Shown in pieces: positions 17,833 through 27,705 of a stretch of DNA of 64,000 bases. The DNA lies in contig OZ244830.1 of assembly GCA_965220425.1 (NCBI GenBank), positions 4,836,001 to 4,900,000 of the forward strand, given 5' to 3'. The notes under the pieces were generated by a model. That model was not told the DNA's origin. It did not search any database and saw only the letters and a list, made by a program, of their open reading frames with translations. The translations under genes were made by a program, and so were the position numbers. Position 1 is the stretch's first letter; each line of letters begins with the position of its first letter. Source of the stretch: Azophilus sp965220425. GTDB taxonomy: Bacteria > Pseudomonadota > Gammaproteobacteria > Pseudomonadales > Azotimanducaceae.

Positions 17833-20247
17833 CTAGGCTCGGAGCCTCTTGCTGGCAGGGTCGTATGCGGGTTCGCCGAGAATCCTTGCCTGGTGACGCT
17901 TGCCGAGTAGACCGACTTCCAGTTCCGTACCCGGCGCGGCAAGGTCCGGGGGTACGTAGCCGAAGCCCAGGCTCTTCTCCACGAAATGGCCGTAAGCGCC
18001 CGATGTGGTGACCCCGACGACCCGTTCGCCATCGAATATCGGTTCGCCGCCGCGCACATCGGAATCGCCGGCATCGACCTCGAAGTAGATGAGTTGCAGG
18101 GTGCGCTCCTTCTGCTCCAGGGTCGCCCGCCTACCCACGAAATCGTCCTTCCCGAACTTGATGAAGCGCTCCATCGCGGCATCGATCATCGTGACCTCGT
18201 TGGTGAGTTCGGCTCCCCAGCTCCGGTAGGCTTTTTCCATTCTCAGGCTGTTGACGGCATACAGGCCGAAATCGGCGATTCCGAATTCAGCGCCCGCTTC
18301 CCTGAGGGCATCGTACAACGCTTCCAGGTGTTCCATGGCCGGGTGCAGTTCCCACCCCAACTCGCCCACGTAGTTGACCCGCAACGCCCGCGCGGGCATG
18401 CCGGCGATCGTGATCTCCCTGCCGTTCAGCCAGCGAAACGAGGGGTTGTCCAGGGGCGCGTCGGTGAGCCGGGCGAGGATGTCCCGCGAATGGGGACCCG
18501 CGAGTACCAGTACGCCACGCTCGTCCGTGACATTGGCCACTTGCACGCGCTCGTCCGGACGCCCCGCCTGCTGCAGGCGGTTGAGATCGCGGACTTCGGC
18601 GCCCGCCGCCGACAGCACGTAAAAGTGGTCGTCCGCCAGGTGCGTGACGGTCAGTTCGCCGCCGATGCGGCCGCCTTCGGAGAGGTGGTGGGCCAGCACG
18701 ATGCCCCCGTTCGCAGGCATGCGGTTGGCGCAGATTCGATTGAGGAAGACGCCCGCATCCGGGCCGGCGACGTCGAACTTGGCAAAACCGGAAAGGTCGA
18801 GGATCCCGGCGCGCTCGCGAACCGCAAGGCACTCGGCGCGCACGACTTCGAAGACGTTGTTGTGCCGGAAACTGTACTCTTCCTCGCGCCCGTCGAGCGA
18901 GAACCACTTGGGCCGTTCCCAACCGAAGGTCTCGGTGTAGACGCAACCCCGCGCCAGCAGTTTCCCGTACAGCGGGCTGACGCGGCACTGACGCGCGGCC
19001 GGCAGTTCCTCGCCCGGGAGCGGGGTGAAGTAGGTCATGCCGTAGTCCTGCCGGCCCTTCGCCTTCATGTAGCGCTCGTCGGCGAAAGCACCGAAACGGC
19101 GCGGGTCGAACCCGGTCATGTTGATCTCGGAATCGCCGTGCAACATCCACTGGGCAAGATATTTTCCGCAGCCCGCCCCCTGGGCGATGCCGAACGACGA
19201 CCCGCAACAGAACCAGAAATTCCTGAGGCCGCCGACCGGGCCGAGCAGCGGCGGCCCGTCCGCACAGTGGGGTATCGCGCCGTTGACGATACGCCGGATA
19301 CCGGCGGGCTCGAAGATCGGCATGCGCTCCATCGCGCGCTCGAGCCAGGGCATTAGACGCTCGAGGTCGTCGGTGAACAGCTCACTGTCGGATTCCCAAC
19401 CCGGCAAACCCCCGGGCGGCCAGGCCTCGGCCAGGTTGCCGTGCTCATAGATGCCGATCAGGCCGGACCGCTGTTCCTGGCGCAGGTAGGCCGACGCATA
19501 GGGGTCGCGGATGACGGGAATCTCCCCGTCCCGGTCGGCGAACTCCGGAACGGGGCCGGAAACCAGGTAGTGATGCTGAATGTTGCAGATCGGCGCATCG
19601 GCGCCGACCATCCACGCGACCTGCCGTGCGTAACATCCGGCCGCGTTGACGACATGCTCCGCGATGACCCGCCCCTGTTCGGTGACCACCTCCCATTCCC
19701 CGGACGGCAACGCGTTGATGGCGGTGACCCGGTTGTGGCGGACGATACGCGCGCCCAGGTCGCGGGCGCCCCGCGCCATGGCGTTGCACAGGCCCGCCGG
19801 GTCGGCGTGGCCGTCGTCGGGCGTCCAGGCGCCGGCGAGCACGCCGTCAGTGTTCACGAACGGGTTGAGTTCCCTGATCTTCTCGACATCGATGATTTCC
19901 ATGCGGAAACCGACGCCTTGTGCAATGCCGCGCACGTATTCGAACCAGTCGAGATCCCGCTGCGTCAGGGCGAAGCGGATGCTGCCGGAGGTGTGCCAGC
20001 TTACGGATTGCTCAGTGATCGCTTCGAGGCGCTTGTACAGGGAGATGCTGTACTCGTGAATCTTGGCCAGATTGTAGTTGCCGACCAGGTGCGGACATTG
20101 CCCGGCGGCATGCCACGTTGAACCGGAGGTGAGTTCGCCTTTCTCCAGCAGCAGCACATCGGAGCAGCCCGCTTCGGCGAGATGGTAGAGCAGTCCGGCC
20201 CCCATAATGCCGCCCCCGACGATGACGATGCGAGCATGACTGTCCAT
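17833..20247 (-). CDS. Dimethylglycine/sarcosine dehydrogenase-like flavoprotein (paralogue 2)
   Basis: The 804-residue protein repeats the family layout: FAD site IVIVGGGIMGAGLLYHLAE, the flavin-linking STWHAAGQ block near residue 47, a middle FAO domain, and C-terminal GCV_T domains ending at KRLRA. It is expected to convert an N-methylated glycine (dimethylglycine or sarcosine) to the next lower amine with methylene-THF as product. It is divergent from the TonB receptor, and a 21-bp-spaced repeat lies between them. Which of the three paralogues takes which substrate cannot be told from sequence by eye. Confidence 0.9.
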   Translation of the reverse strand: MDSHARIVIVGGGIMGAGLLYHLAEAGCSDVLLLEKGELTSGSTWHAAGQCPHLVGNYNLAKIHEYSISLYKRLEAITEQSVSWHTSGSIRFALTQRDLDWFEYVRGIAQGVGFRMEIIDVEKIRELNPFVNTDGVLAGAWTPDDGHADPAGLCNAMARGARDLGARIVRHNRVTAINALPSGEWEVVTEQGRVIAEHVVNAAGCYARQVAWMVGADAPICNIQHHYLVSGPVPEFADRDGEIPVIRDPYASAYLRQEQRSGLIGIYEHGNLAEAWPPGGLPGWESDSELFTDDLERLMPWLERAMERMPIFEPAGIRRIVNGAIPHCADGPPLLGPVGGLRNFWFCCGSSFGIAQGAGCGKYLAQWMLHGDSEINMTGFDPRRFGAFADERYMKAKGRQDYGMTYFTPLPGEELPAARQCRVSPLYGKLLARGCVYTETFGWERPKWFSLDGREEEYSFRHNNVFEVVRAECLAVRERAGILDLSGFAKFDVAGPDAGVFLNRICANRMPANGGIVLAHHLSEGGRIGGELTVTHLADDHFYVLSAAGAEVRDLNRLQQAGRPDERVQVANVTDERGVLVLAGPHSRDILARLTDAPLDNPSFRWLNGREITIAGMPARALRVNYVGELGWELHPAMEHLEALYDALREAGAEFGIADFGLYAVNSLRMEKAYRSWGAELTNEVTMIDAAMERFIKFGKDDFVGRRATLEQKERTLQLIYFEVDAGDSDVRGGEPIFDGERVVGVTTSGAYGHFVEKSLGFGYVPPDLAAPGTELEVGLLGKRHQARILGEPAYDPASKRLRA

Positions 20248-20363
20248 GGCGTACTCTGCGGTTCGTACCAGTCAGCGCCGCACCGCACCGACCAGGCAGG
20301 CGGCCGGCCTTGAAAAACGATGGTTCGCCAAGCCCGTGATCACCGCAATCCACATGGTTTTTA

Positions 20364-20394
20364 ATGTCGAATATAGTTTGTTGCATGTCGCATA
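20364..20394 (+). promoter_or_regulatory. Candidate operator in divergent flavoprotein-TonB receptor region
   Basis: ATGTCGAATA (20364-20373) is repeated as ATGTCGCATA (20385-20394), exactly 21 bp apart, in the AT-rich 242-bp spacer between paralogue 2 and the TonB receptor. The half-site matches 9 of 10 bases, the best of four such pairs in the window. A -10-like TATACT lies at 20443-20448 ahead of the receptor gene. Binding by the GlxA/AraC regulator is inference. Confidence 0.45.
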
Positions 20395-20489
20395 CTTATA
20401 AACGGAACGGAGGTTCGGTCGCCGTTCAACAACTATCTGACTTATACTGTTCACCGGTTCGCCGACGTCAATTTGAGGGGATATCTGTT

Positions 20490-23297
20490 ATGTGGGAGAA
20501 GAAGCAACTGAGCATTGCCATTTCGGCCGCCCTGGCAACCGTTGCCACGGGAGTCGCCGGCGCTGCGGAGATAGAGGAAATCATCGTCACCGCCACCAAG
20601 CGGGCGGAAAGCGCCCAGGGTGTGCCCATCGCGGTTCAGGCGGTCACCGGCAACACGCTTCGCGAGTTGCGTATCGAAACCTTCGACAAGTACGTCGACT
20701 ATCTGCCGAACGTTATAAGCGCGGGCAACGGCCCCGGCAAGAAAGAGTTGTACATTCGCGGCAGCACCACCGAGCAGACCGGCGTAACGATAACCTCGGC
20801 CCAGGGCTCCGCGCCCGGCGTCGCTCTCTACGTGGATGAGCAGCCCGTATCCTTCGGCGGCCGCAACCTGGACGTGTACGCGGTGGATATGGAACGCATA
20901 GAGGTGCTGTCGGGTCCCCAGGGCACGTTGTTCGGCGCCAGTTCGCAGTCCGGCAACGTGCGGCTTATCACCAATAAGCCGGTGCAGTCACAGTTTGAAG
21001 CGGGCTTCGACGCCACCTATGGAACCACTGACGGCGGCGCCGACAGCGGCGCCGTGAACGCCTACGTCAACCTGCCGCTGGGCGACCGGGTCGCCGCCCG
21101 CATCGCCGTGTACAGCGATACCCAGGGCGGCTGGGTCGACAACGTACCCGCCACCTTCACCCCCAGCGGAGAAGTAGTCGACCGTAACAACGTCGCGGGC
21201 TACGGTCCGAATTTGACGGGCGCCGACTCCATCGAATCCGCCCGGAACGATGGCTTGGTGCAGGACGACTGGAACGAAGCGACCTATCGCGGCGCCCGCT
21301 TTGGCTTGGCTTTTGACATCAACGAAGACTGGGACGTAGTGCTGCAGCACACCGCTCAGACTCTCGAAGTCGAAGGGTCGTTCGTCGTTGACACCAGCAT
21401 CGCCGACGATGCTTCCGCCAGGTTTTCGCCGGAATACAACCGAGACGAGTTCGGGCTGACCACCTGGACACTCAACGGCCGTATCGCCAACCTGGACGTG
21501 ATCTACACCGGCGGTTACCTCGACCGCGATGTGGACAGCATCATCGACTACACCCACTACAACAATGGCGGCGGCTACATCACTTACTACCTGTGCAGCG
21601 GCAATGTCTACGATGCCAGCGACGTGAACAACTGCTACGACCCCACCAAGCAGTACAGCGAGGAATCGGGTAACGAGCGAATGACCCACGAGTTTCGCTT
21701 CCATACGGACCCGGCCAAGCGCATCCGGGTGCTTGGCGGCGCCTACTACAACGACATGGAAACCAACCACGTCGGCGATTTTCAATACGCATCCACCAAC
21801 GATGCATTCGGCGAGCACGCCAGCAGCTACTACAATGACAACCGGGGCGACGGCTTTCTGCTTGGCAACACCACCATTCCCACCGACGGCGTCAATACCT
21901 CCGGCCCCCGCAGTCCGTTCACGGTCTTCTTCAACGACTTTACCCGCAACGAGGAGGAATGGGCGTTTTTCGGCGAAATCGCCTTCGATCTGTCCGACCA
22001 GTTGACCGCCTCGGTCAGCGCCCGTTACTACGACCTGACCTCGCAGTTGCAAGGCGCCTCCAACTTCTCCTTCGGCTGCCGCTATGGCACCGGAGGGTTT
22101 GGCAATTCCGAAGCGACCGCCGACGGCCGCTGCAACAGTCATGCCTTCAGCAACGACGTTACCGCGCGCTTGCAAACGCTGGGGCAATACAACGAAGACG
22201 GCAACGACGCCACGATTCTGGATGCCCGCAGTCCGAACGGCGCGCGGGATATGTTCCGCGGCGGCGGCAGCAACCAGGCGACCCTGGACGCCATCAAGAA
22301 CGGGAACCTCGATCTCGGCGGGCTCGAGAGCGAAGGGTCCATCAACGAAACGGACACCATCCTCAAAGCCTCCATTGACTGGCAGGCCAGCGACAACTTG
22401 ATGTTGTTCGTAACCTACGCCGAAGGCTACCGCCCGGCCAACCTGAACCGCAATGCCGGTCAGCTTTCCACCAACCAGAGCGGCGTTTTCGAAAACTACG
22501 TGGTGCCGGCGGTGGCTCGTACCGACACCTTGACCAGCTACGAAGTGGGTATGAAGAGCGACCTCTTCGATCGTTCCCTGCGGTTGAATGCAACCTTCTA
22601 CTATTCCGACATTGAAGACCTCCAGGTTTCGCGCTTCGACCCGTCGAACGTGGCCTTCCTGTACTTCATCGAGAATGTCGGCGATGCGGAAGCGAAAGGT
22701 CTCGATGTGGACTTCCAATGGGCCGTCTCCGATGCATTCACGATCTTCGGCGCTTTCAGCATCCTGGATACCGAGCTCAAGAGCCTCAACTCACAGTTGC
22801 AGGGCATATCCGTGCCAACGGGCAGCGACCTGCCCATGGCGAGTTCGTTCACGGGCAATCTGCGAGCGCGTTACGATTTCTACATCGAGGGCATGGGGGC
22901 CAATGCCTACGTGCTCGCCGGCATCAGGCACCGGAGCAAGAACGTATCGGGCGTGGTCGGCAGCGCGGAATTCATGGACGACACGCTGTTCAGGCAGTCA
23001 GGCGCATACTCTGGCCTGGGCATCAAGAACGAGAGCGACACCTACGGCACCGTCAAGATACCAGACGGGGCGGGCGGTATGCGCCTGCCCAACAGTTCAC
23101 GCTTCGTCAATCCAAGCGCCACGACGGTCAACGTCGCCTTCGGCCTGGAGAAAGACAATTGGGGCGCTGAGTTGTTTATCGACAACATCAATAACGAAGA
23201 GGCGCCCGTGATGCAGATTGCTGGCCACTACACGCCGGTCGTCAGCGTGCAGCGGCCGCGCACCACCGGCTTGCGTGTGACCTACGACTTCCAGTAA
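20490..23297 (+). CDS. TonB-dependent outer-membrane receptor
   Basis: The 935-residue protein has a signal peptide (MWEKKQLSIAISAALATVA..., cleavage near AGA|AEI), a TonB-box-like EIEEIIVTATKR segment, a plug domain with IEVLSGPQGTLFGASSQSG, and a large beta-barrel ending in an aromatic terminal strand (VTYDFQ). It would import a scarce ligand across the outer membrane using TonB energy. ATG 20490 has GAGGGG upstream and yields the signal peptide; the frame extends farther upstream without meaning. It is divergent from a betaine-type flavoprotein and followed by sulfotransferase genes. The ligand is unknown; a corrinoid is an attractive guess, not a sequence inference. Confidence 0.92.
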   Translation: MWEKKQLSIAISAALATVATGVAGAAEIEEIIVTATKRAESAQGVPIAVQAVTGNTLRELRIETFDKYVDYLPNVISAGNGPGKKELYIRGSTTEQTGVTITSAQGSAPGVALYVDEQPVSFGGRNLDVYAVDMERIEVLSGPQGTLFGASSQSGNVRLITNKPVQSQFEAGFDATYGTTDGGADSGAVNAYVNLPLGDRVAARIAVYSDTQGGWVDNVPATFTPSGEVVDRNNVAGYGPNLTGADSIESARNDGLVQDDWNEATYRGARFGLAFDINEDWDVVLQHTAQTLEVEGSFVVDTSIADDASARFSPEYNRDEFGLTTWTLNGRIANLDVIYTGGYLDRDVDSIIDYTHYNNGGGYITYYLCSGNVYDASDVNNCYDPTKQYSEESGNERMTHEFRFHTDPAKRIRVLGGAYYNDMETNHVGDFQYASTNDAFGEHASSYYNDNRGDGFLLGNTTIPTDGVNTSGPRSPFTVFFNDFTRNEEEWAFFGEIAFDLSDQLTASVSARYYDLTSQLQGASNFSFGCRYGTGGFGNSEATADGRCNSHAFSNDVTARLQTLGQYNEDGNDATILDARSPNGARDMFRGGGSNQATLDAIKNGNLDLGGLESEGSINETDTILKASIDWQASDNLMLFVTYAEGYRPANLNRNAGQLSTNQSGVFENYVVPAVARTDTLTSYEVGMKSDLFDRSLRLNATFYYSDIEDLQVSRFDPSNVAFLYFIENVGDAEAKGLDVDFQWAVSDAFTIFGAFSILDTELKSLNSQLQGISVPTGSDLPMASSFTGNLRARYDFYIEGMGANAYVLAGIRHRSKNVSGVVGSAEFMDDTLFRQSGAYSGLGIKNESDTYGTVKIPDGAGGMRLPNSSRFVNPSATTVNVAFGLEKDNWGAELFIDNINNEEAPVMQIAGHYTPVVSVQRPRTTGLRVTYDFQ

Positions 23298-23616
23298 CGC
23301 GCCGCGCGGCGAGAGGAGCTTGAGGCTTTTCCCGTAGGAGCGACCGGGTGGTGGCGGGGCCGCAGTGGCCGCGGCCACCTTGGCGTTCCGCGCCGTTGTG
23401 AATTACGGGAAGGCGAAGAACACGCGCCGGGTTTTTGAGACAAGCGTTGCGCCATGGCCGCGCCCCGTTCCCGGAAACTTGTGAAGCAACCGCCGAGTGG
23501 CCAACACCGCAAGGCGATGGTGGAGTTGGCGCCGGTGGTTGCCATTCTCCCTTTTTGCCTACTTCGGCAACAATACTACTCGGCGTTGCCTGCGACCGTT
23601 GGCAAAGAACCCGAAC
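23298..23616. other. Gap with a palindrome, no gene seen
   Basis: This 319-bp stretch follows the TonB receptor. It contains a perfect 14-bp palindrome GTGGCCGCGGCCAC (23365-23378) in a GC-rich hairpin region that might end transcription, although no T-run follows. A frame covering the last 120 bp continues into the sulfotransferase but looks non-native. Confidence 0.4.
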
Positions 23617-25617
23617 GTGACCGATACGCAAAGCAGGATTGAGCAAGCCCAGCATCTGATCGGCAAGGGCGACCCGGACAGGGCCGGGCAGTTGCTGACC
23701 GCGCTACTACGCGACGAACCGGACAACGTGGAGGCGCAATACGCCCTGGCGGTATCCCAGCGCCATCGACACGAGTGGCGGCAGGCGCTCGAAACCCTGT
23801 CACGGATATTGGAACTCAAACCCCGTTTTGGCCGGGCGCACCAAGAGGCCGGCTATAACCGTATCGCCATGCAAGACTTTATGCGCGCCGGCGCTGCTTT
23901 CGAACGGGCGATTGCCGCGGACCCTTCCCTGATCAATAGCTGGAAGTGCCTGGCCAAGCTCTACCAGGATAACGGCAACACGGCGCGCCTGGCGCCGGTG
24001 CGGGAACAGATCGCCTTTCTCGACGGGCTGCCCGCCGAATTGCTCACGGTAATCAGCTACCTGTCGGAAGACCGGCTCGCCGATGCCGAACGGCTGTGCA
24101 AGCACTTCCTGCGGACCAACAAGACCCATGTCGAGGGCATGCGGCTGCTTGCCGAGACCGCAACCCGCAACAAGATTTACGCCGAAGCCGAATTTCTGCT
24201 GGAAAGCTGCGTCGAGTTCCACCCGGAGCACCGCGACGCGCGCATTCAGTACATCAACATCCTGCTGCGGGTACAGAAGTTCGCCAAGGCCCACGAACAG
24301 GCGGAACTGCTGCTGGCCGAACATCCGAACGACACGGAAATCACCCAAGCGCTGTATGCCTCCGCGTGCAGCGGTGTCGGCAGGAACGAGGCCGCCATAC
24401 AAAGCTACGAACTCTTGATGAAAGAACATCCCCAGAACCATTTCTTCCCGGTTTCCCTGGCCCACGTTCACAAGGCGGACGGCGACATCGACAAGGCCGT
24501 CGCCCTGTACCGGCGGGCCTACCGCATCAAGCGCGACCACGGCGATGCGTACTGGAGCCTGGCGAACACGAAGTCTTACGTTTTCACCGACGACGAGTTG
24601 GCGCAAATGGCCTCGGTGGAAGCAGACCCGGCCACTGGCGAGGACGACCGCATTCAACTGTGCTTCGCCCTGGGCAATGCCTACGAAGACCGGCAGGAAT
24701 ACGAACGCTCGTTCGGCTATTACCGCAAAGGCAACGCCTTGAAACAGCCAAAAACCCAGCACAGCCCACGGCACTTGCAGGTAAGGATCGACAGCCAGAT
24801 GGAGGTTTGCACCGAAGAACTGTTTACCGCCAAACGAGGTCTGGGGCTGGAAGCACCCGATCCCATCTTTATCGTCGGTTTGCCCAGGGCCGGCTCCACG
24901 CTGCTTGAGCAGATACTGTCGTCGCATTCCCAGGTGGAAGGCACCATGGAACTGCACAACATCCTGAACCTGGCCAAGAGGCTGCGCGGCCGGGGTGGTG
25001 ACCGCGAAGGGTCGCCGCAGTATCCCAGAATTCTGGCGGAAATCGACGACAGCTACTTGCGAAGATTCGGCCAGCAGTTCATCGACGACACCCGCGCCTA
25101 TCGCGGCGACGCTCCGTTTTTTATCGACAAGATGCCGAACAACTTTTTCCACGTCGGGCTGATAAGGCTCATCTTGCCGAACGCCAGGGTCATCGATGCC
25201 CGGCGCCACCCCATGGCTTGTTGTTTCAGCGCCTTCAAGCAGCTATTCGGAGAGGGTCAGGAGTTCTCCTACGGACTGCGGGAAACGGGCAACTATTACC
25301 GGCAATACGTGAAGCTCATGGATCACTGGGACCGGGTATTGCCGGGGTTCGTGCTGCGGGTGCAGCACGAAGACGTGGTGGGTGACCTGCAGGAACAGGT
25401 GCGCCGGATCCTCGACTTTTGCAACCTGCCCTTCGAGCAGGCCTGTTTGGAATACCACCGGACCGAGCGCAGCATCCGCACGCCCAGTTCCCAACAGGTG
25501 CGACAGCCCATCTACAAGACCGGCCTGGATCAATGGCGTAATTTCGAGCCCTGGCTTGCGCCCCTGAAGGAAGCACTGGGGCCGGAGGTGTTGGAGCGCT
25601 ATCCCATCGGCCCCTGA
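23617..25617 (+). CDS. TPR-repeat sulfotransferase (copy 1)
   Basis: The 666-residue protein begins with about ten TPR-like helical repeats (residues 1-370; for example EYERSFGYYRKGNALK) and ends with a sulfotransferase domain. The PAPS 5'-phosphosulfate loop is GLPRAGSTLLEQIL, and the 3'-phosphate region follows at VIDARRHPMACCFSAFK. Members move sulfate from PAPS to unknown acceptors. GTG 23617 (MTDTQSRIEQ) is preferred to the in-frame start at 23497, whose 40 extra residues are Arg/Trp-rich and unlike the family. Its closest relative here is the chimeric gene at 28590-30503. Confidence 0.85.
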   Translation: MTDTQSRIEQAQHLIGKGDPDRAGQLLTALLRDEPDNVEAQYALAVSQRHRHEWRQALETLSRILELKPRFGRAHQEAGYNRIAMQDFMRAGAAFERAIAADPSLINSWKCLAKLYQDNGNTARLAPVREQIAFLDGLPAELLTVISYLSEDRLADAERLCKHFLRTNKTHVEGMRLLAETATRNKIYAEAEFLLESCVEFHPEHRDARIQYINILLRVQKFAKAHEQAELLLAEHPNDTEITQALYASACSGVGRNEAAIQSYELLMKEHPQNHFFPVSLAHVHKADGDIDKAVALYRRAYRIKRDHGDAYWSLANTKSYVFTDDELAQMASVEADPATGEDDRIQLCFALGNAYEDRQEYERSFGYYRKGNALKQPKTQHSPRHLQVRIDSQMEVCTEELFTAKRGLGLEAPDPIFIVGLPRAGSTLLEQILSSHSQVEGTMELHNILNLAKRLRGRGGDREGSPQYPRILAEIDDSYLRRFGQQFIDDTRAYRGDAPFFIDKMPNNFFHVGLIRLILPNARVIDARRHPMACCFSAFKQLFGEGQEFSYGLRETGNYYRQYVKLMDHWDRVLPGFVLRVQHEDVVGDLQEQVRRILDFCNLPFEQACLEYHRTERSIRTPSSQQVRQPIYKTGLDQWRNFEPWLAPLKEALGPEVLERYPIGP

Positions 25618-25771
25618 TGGCCCTTGTCCTGTTCACCTCGAACGCATGGACGGCGCCGGGGCGGAGGCGTCCGAATCCACAAGGCGTTGATGCGTTACCA
25701 GCGTGGCCATACCTCGGCCTGGCGTGACACCGCCGATCACAGCGATCGGCGAATCCGACCAGCGAAGGCTG

Positions 25772-25873
25772 TTATTCCATGCGCACGCCCGGCGCCAGCG
25801 CGGCATTCAACACTCGCTGGGAAAATACCGCGTTGACGCCGATGACGTTGCTGGCGGTCGTCAACGTCCGGCT
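25772..25873 (-). pseudogene. C-terminal scrap of an Asp/Asn hydroxylase-like gene
   Basis: Read on the minus strand, the last 33 codons (LTTASNVIGVNAVFSQRVL and then NAALAPGVRME) match the C-terminus of the intact hydroxylase at 30648-31610 (LTTRSNDVGVNPIFVQRVL...). Nothing else of the gene remains; upstream the frame is replaced by the HEPN fragment. It indicates that a second hydroxylase gene once stood 3' of sulfotransferase copy 1. Confidence 0.7.
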
Positions 25874-26186
25874 TGACCAACAACCCAGCCGCATCGGAGA
25901 CGGAAACGAGCTGCCCCGCTCGAAGACCGCGAAATCGCCTGGCCTCCTCGTCGAAGCTGTCGGCCATGGCGAAAGCATCGCTCTCCCAGGTCAACTCGAA
26001 CTGCACGCGCGGATCGTCGATTGCCATGTTCGCCAACATCACGTTGTCCGCAAAGTGACGAAGCTTGTGGGCATCCTGTTTTCCGGACCGGATTGCCCCC
26101 TGCACTTCGCGTTGCACGAACGGGCCAAGACCGGCCTTGAGCAATTCCAGTGCCTTGCCGACCCGTTCGTGATTGGTGATGGCCAA
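25874..26186 (-). pseudogene. N-terminal fragment resembling Swt1-type HEPN protein
   Basis: ATG 26186 opens MAITNHERVGKALELLKAGL, the typical start of large Swt1/HEPN-domain (DUF499-associated) proteins, which are many times longer. After roughly 60 residues similarity fades, and the frame later reads out of phase into the hydroxylase scrap, giving an apparent 149-residue product. I regard it as a truncated remnant from a mobile defence-type locus. The family match rests on the first 30 residues. Confidence 0.5.
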
Positions 26187-26299
26187 TAGACCTATTATTC
26201 GCGGATAAGGTTGTCAAATCAGTCAAGTCCGCACCCGTTCACTGCTTTCGCATCGAGCCGGGGCACCGCCCCGTTGAGTTTCTCCCGCGAGACGATGTT

Positions 26300-27595
26300 T
26301 CATTGCGGCGTCGCGGGGTGCTTCCACAGGCGCACGATAAAACGACTGTCTTCCTCCACTAGATCGGGTTCCGTGCCGTTGTGCGCCCGCATGCCGGCGA
26401 CGATCTTGCGCGGCACGCCCAGACCCGTCGCTTCAATGTAGCGGTAGTCGCGCAGAACCTCCTTGATCAACTCGTTCCGCGAAGCGCGATAGCCCGCACG
26501 CATCTTGTCCACGGTGACCGTGTTCGGCAAACGGCCCGGAGAGATGATCTCCAACCGGTTCGAATAGATGGAAAGTTCGATGTCCATCACCGATATGGTG
26601 TAGTCGCGGTGTGCAATGGCGTTGACGATGGCCTCCCGGACGGCTTCGATCGGATAGTCCCAGCGCTCTGTACGCCGTCCTCCACCGTCTATGGAGGCTT
26701 CGATGTCGATATTGCGGCGGACGAAGTCCATCGCCTGGCCGATAACGCCTGCTTCGACGGCATTGTCCGCTTCCGAGAAGGTGGATGGCAGATCTGAACC
26801 GAACTGCCCTAATTCAGCACTCGGCTTGGGATACAGCGAGACCGCTGCACCGCGCAAAGTTGCCCGCGCCTTGGCGTTGTAGTCTTTTTCCGCCGCGGCG
26901 TATGCCGCCGCACTGATTCCAGCCTGATGCAGGAATCGCTGGGGTCGACCGCCGAAGAGCAGCAGTCCGCCCGCACTTGGCATCGTGCGTCCGCGATCCA
27001 CGCACATGAACTCGGTGTTGACGAGCAGGCGCGTCCATGCCTCGCGGTCGTGCTCGGAGGGACAGGTTTGCCTGCGGATGTCGCGGAAGTAGTTATTCAG
27101 CCGACGCATGTCGAAATCTTCAAGCCCGGCGCCCGGAACCGGCTTGCGGTCGTACTGCAGGCGTCCCGACTGCATGTACAGGCGCGCTTCTTCTTCGTCG
27201 GTCGCGTCGCGCGACGTCGTGCCGGCGCGAATCTGGGTGACGCACGCCGAACCACGCTTGTATTTGTATGGCTTGTCGGGCGCATCGGCCGGAACGGAAA
27301 CGATGCCCACGGTTTTCGATTCATCCCAGGAAATCGTTTCCCAGAACGGGATTGCAGCCGGTCGCAGGTGCGTGCGCGCTGCCTCCATCACCCATTCCTC
27401 GACCTTTTCGTGCTCACTGGCAAGGCCCGAAACGCTTCCATCCTCCTCGACCCCGAGCAAAATATGGCCACCCTCGAGATTGAGCAGCGCGGCCATTTCC
27501 TTGGCCAGTTTCTGCGCCTTCACCTCGTCGCGCTTAAACTCGACGCCGGAGCTTTCACCGTTTTGAATCAGTTCGGCAAGTTCAGTTCGGTTCAT
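26300..27595 (-). CDS. AlbA/Schlafen-domain ATP-binding protein
   Basis: The 431-residue protein has an N-terminal AlbA_2 (Schlafen-like) domain (GESSGVEFKRDEV... with HILLGVEEDGSVSG, about 10-150) and a C-terminal HATPase_c_4 region with AVREAIVNAIAHRDY (about 318-332) and a winged-helix-like tail. Such proteins are called putative transcriptional regulators or helicase-like ATP binders and often ride in defence or mobile islands. The gene is intact and lies among fragments, so it is probably a recent arrival. Function is unproven. Confidence 0.85.
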   Translation of the reverse strand: MNRTELAELIQNGESSGVEFKRDEVKAQKLAKEMAALLNLEGGHILLGVEEDGSVSGLASEHEKVEEWVMEAARTHLRPAAIPFWETISWDESKTVGIVSVPADAPDKPYKYKRGSACVTQIRAGTTSRDATDEEEARLYMQSGRLQYDRKPVPGAGLEDFDMRRLNNYFRDIRRQTCPSEHDREAWTRLLVNTEFMCVDRGRTMPSAGGLLLFGGRPQRFLHQAGISAAAYAAAEKDYNAKARATLRGAAVSLYPKPSAELGQFGSDLPSTFSEADNAVEAGVIGQAMDFVRRNIDIEASIDGGGRRTERWDYPIEAVREAIVNAIAHRDYTISVMDIELSIYSNRLEIISPGRLPNTVTVDKMRAGYRASRNELIKEVLRDYRYIEATGLGVPRKIVAGMRAHNGTEPDLVEEDSRFIVRLWKHPATPQ

Positions 27596-27705
27596 TCAAT
27601 CCTATCCTGGATGCCGAATTCCAATGTGTCCCGTTCCTTGTCAAGATACCTGCTAACGGAGATGCTTAACAACTGGGGCCCACTGTTCTTTGGTGCTGCC
27701 CTTCG

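Noticed and set aside
25737..26186. A single 149-residue gene
   Set aside because: Its start and end match two different families in different frames, so it is a junction of remnants.
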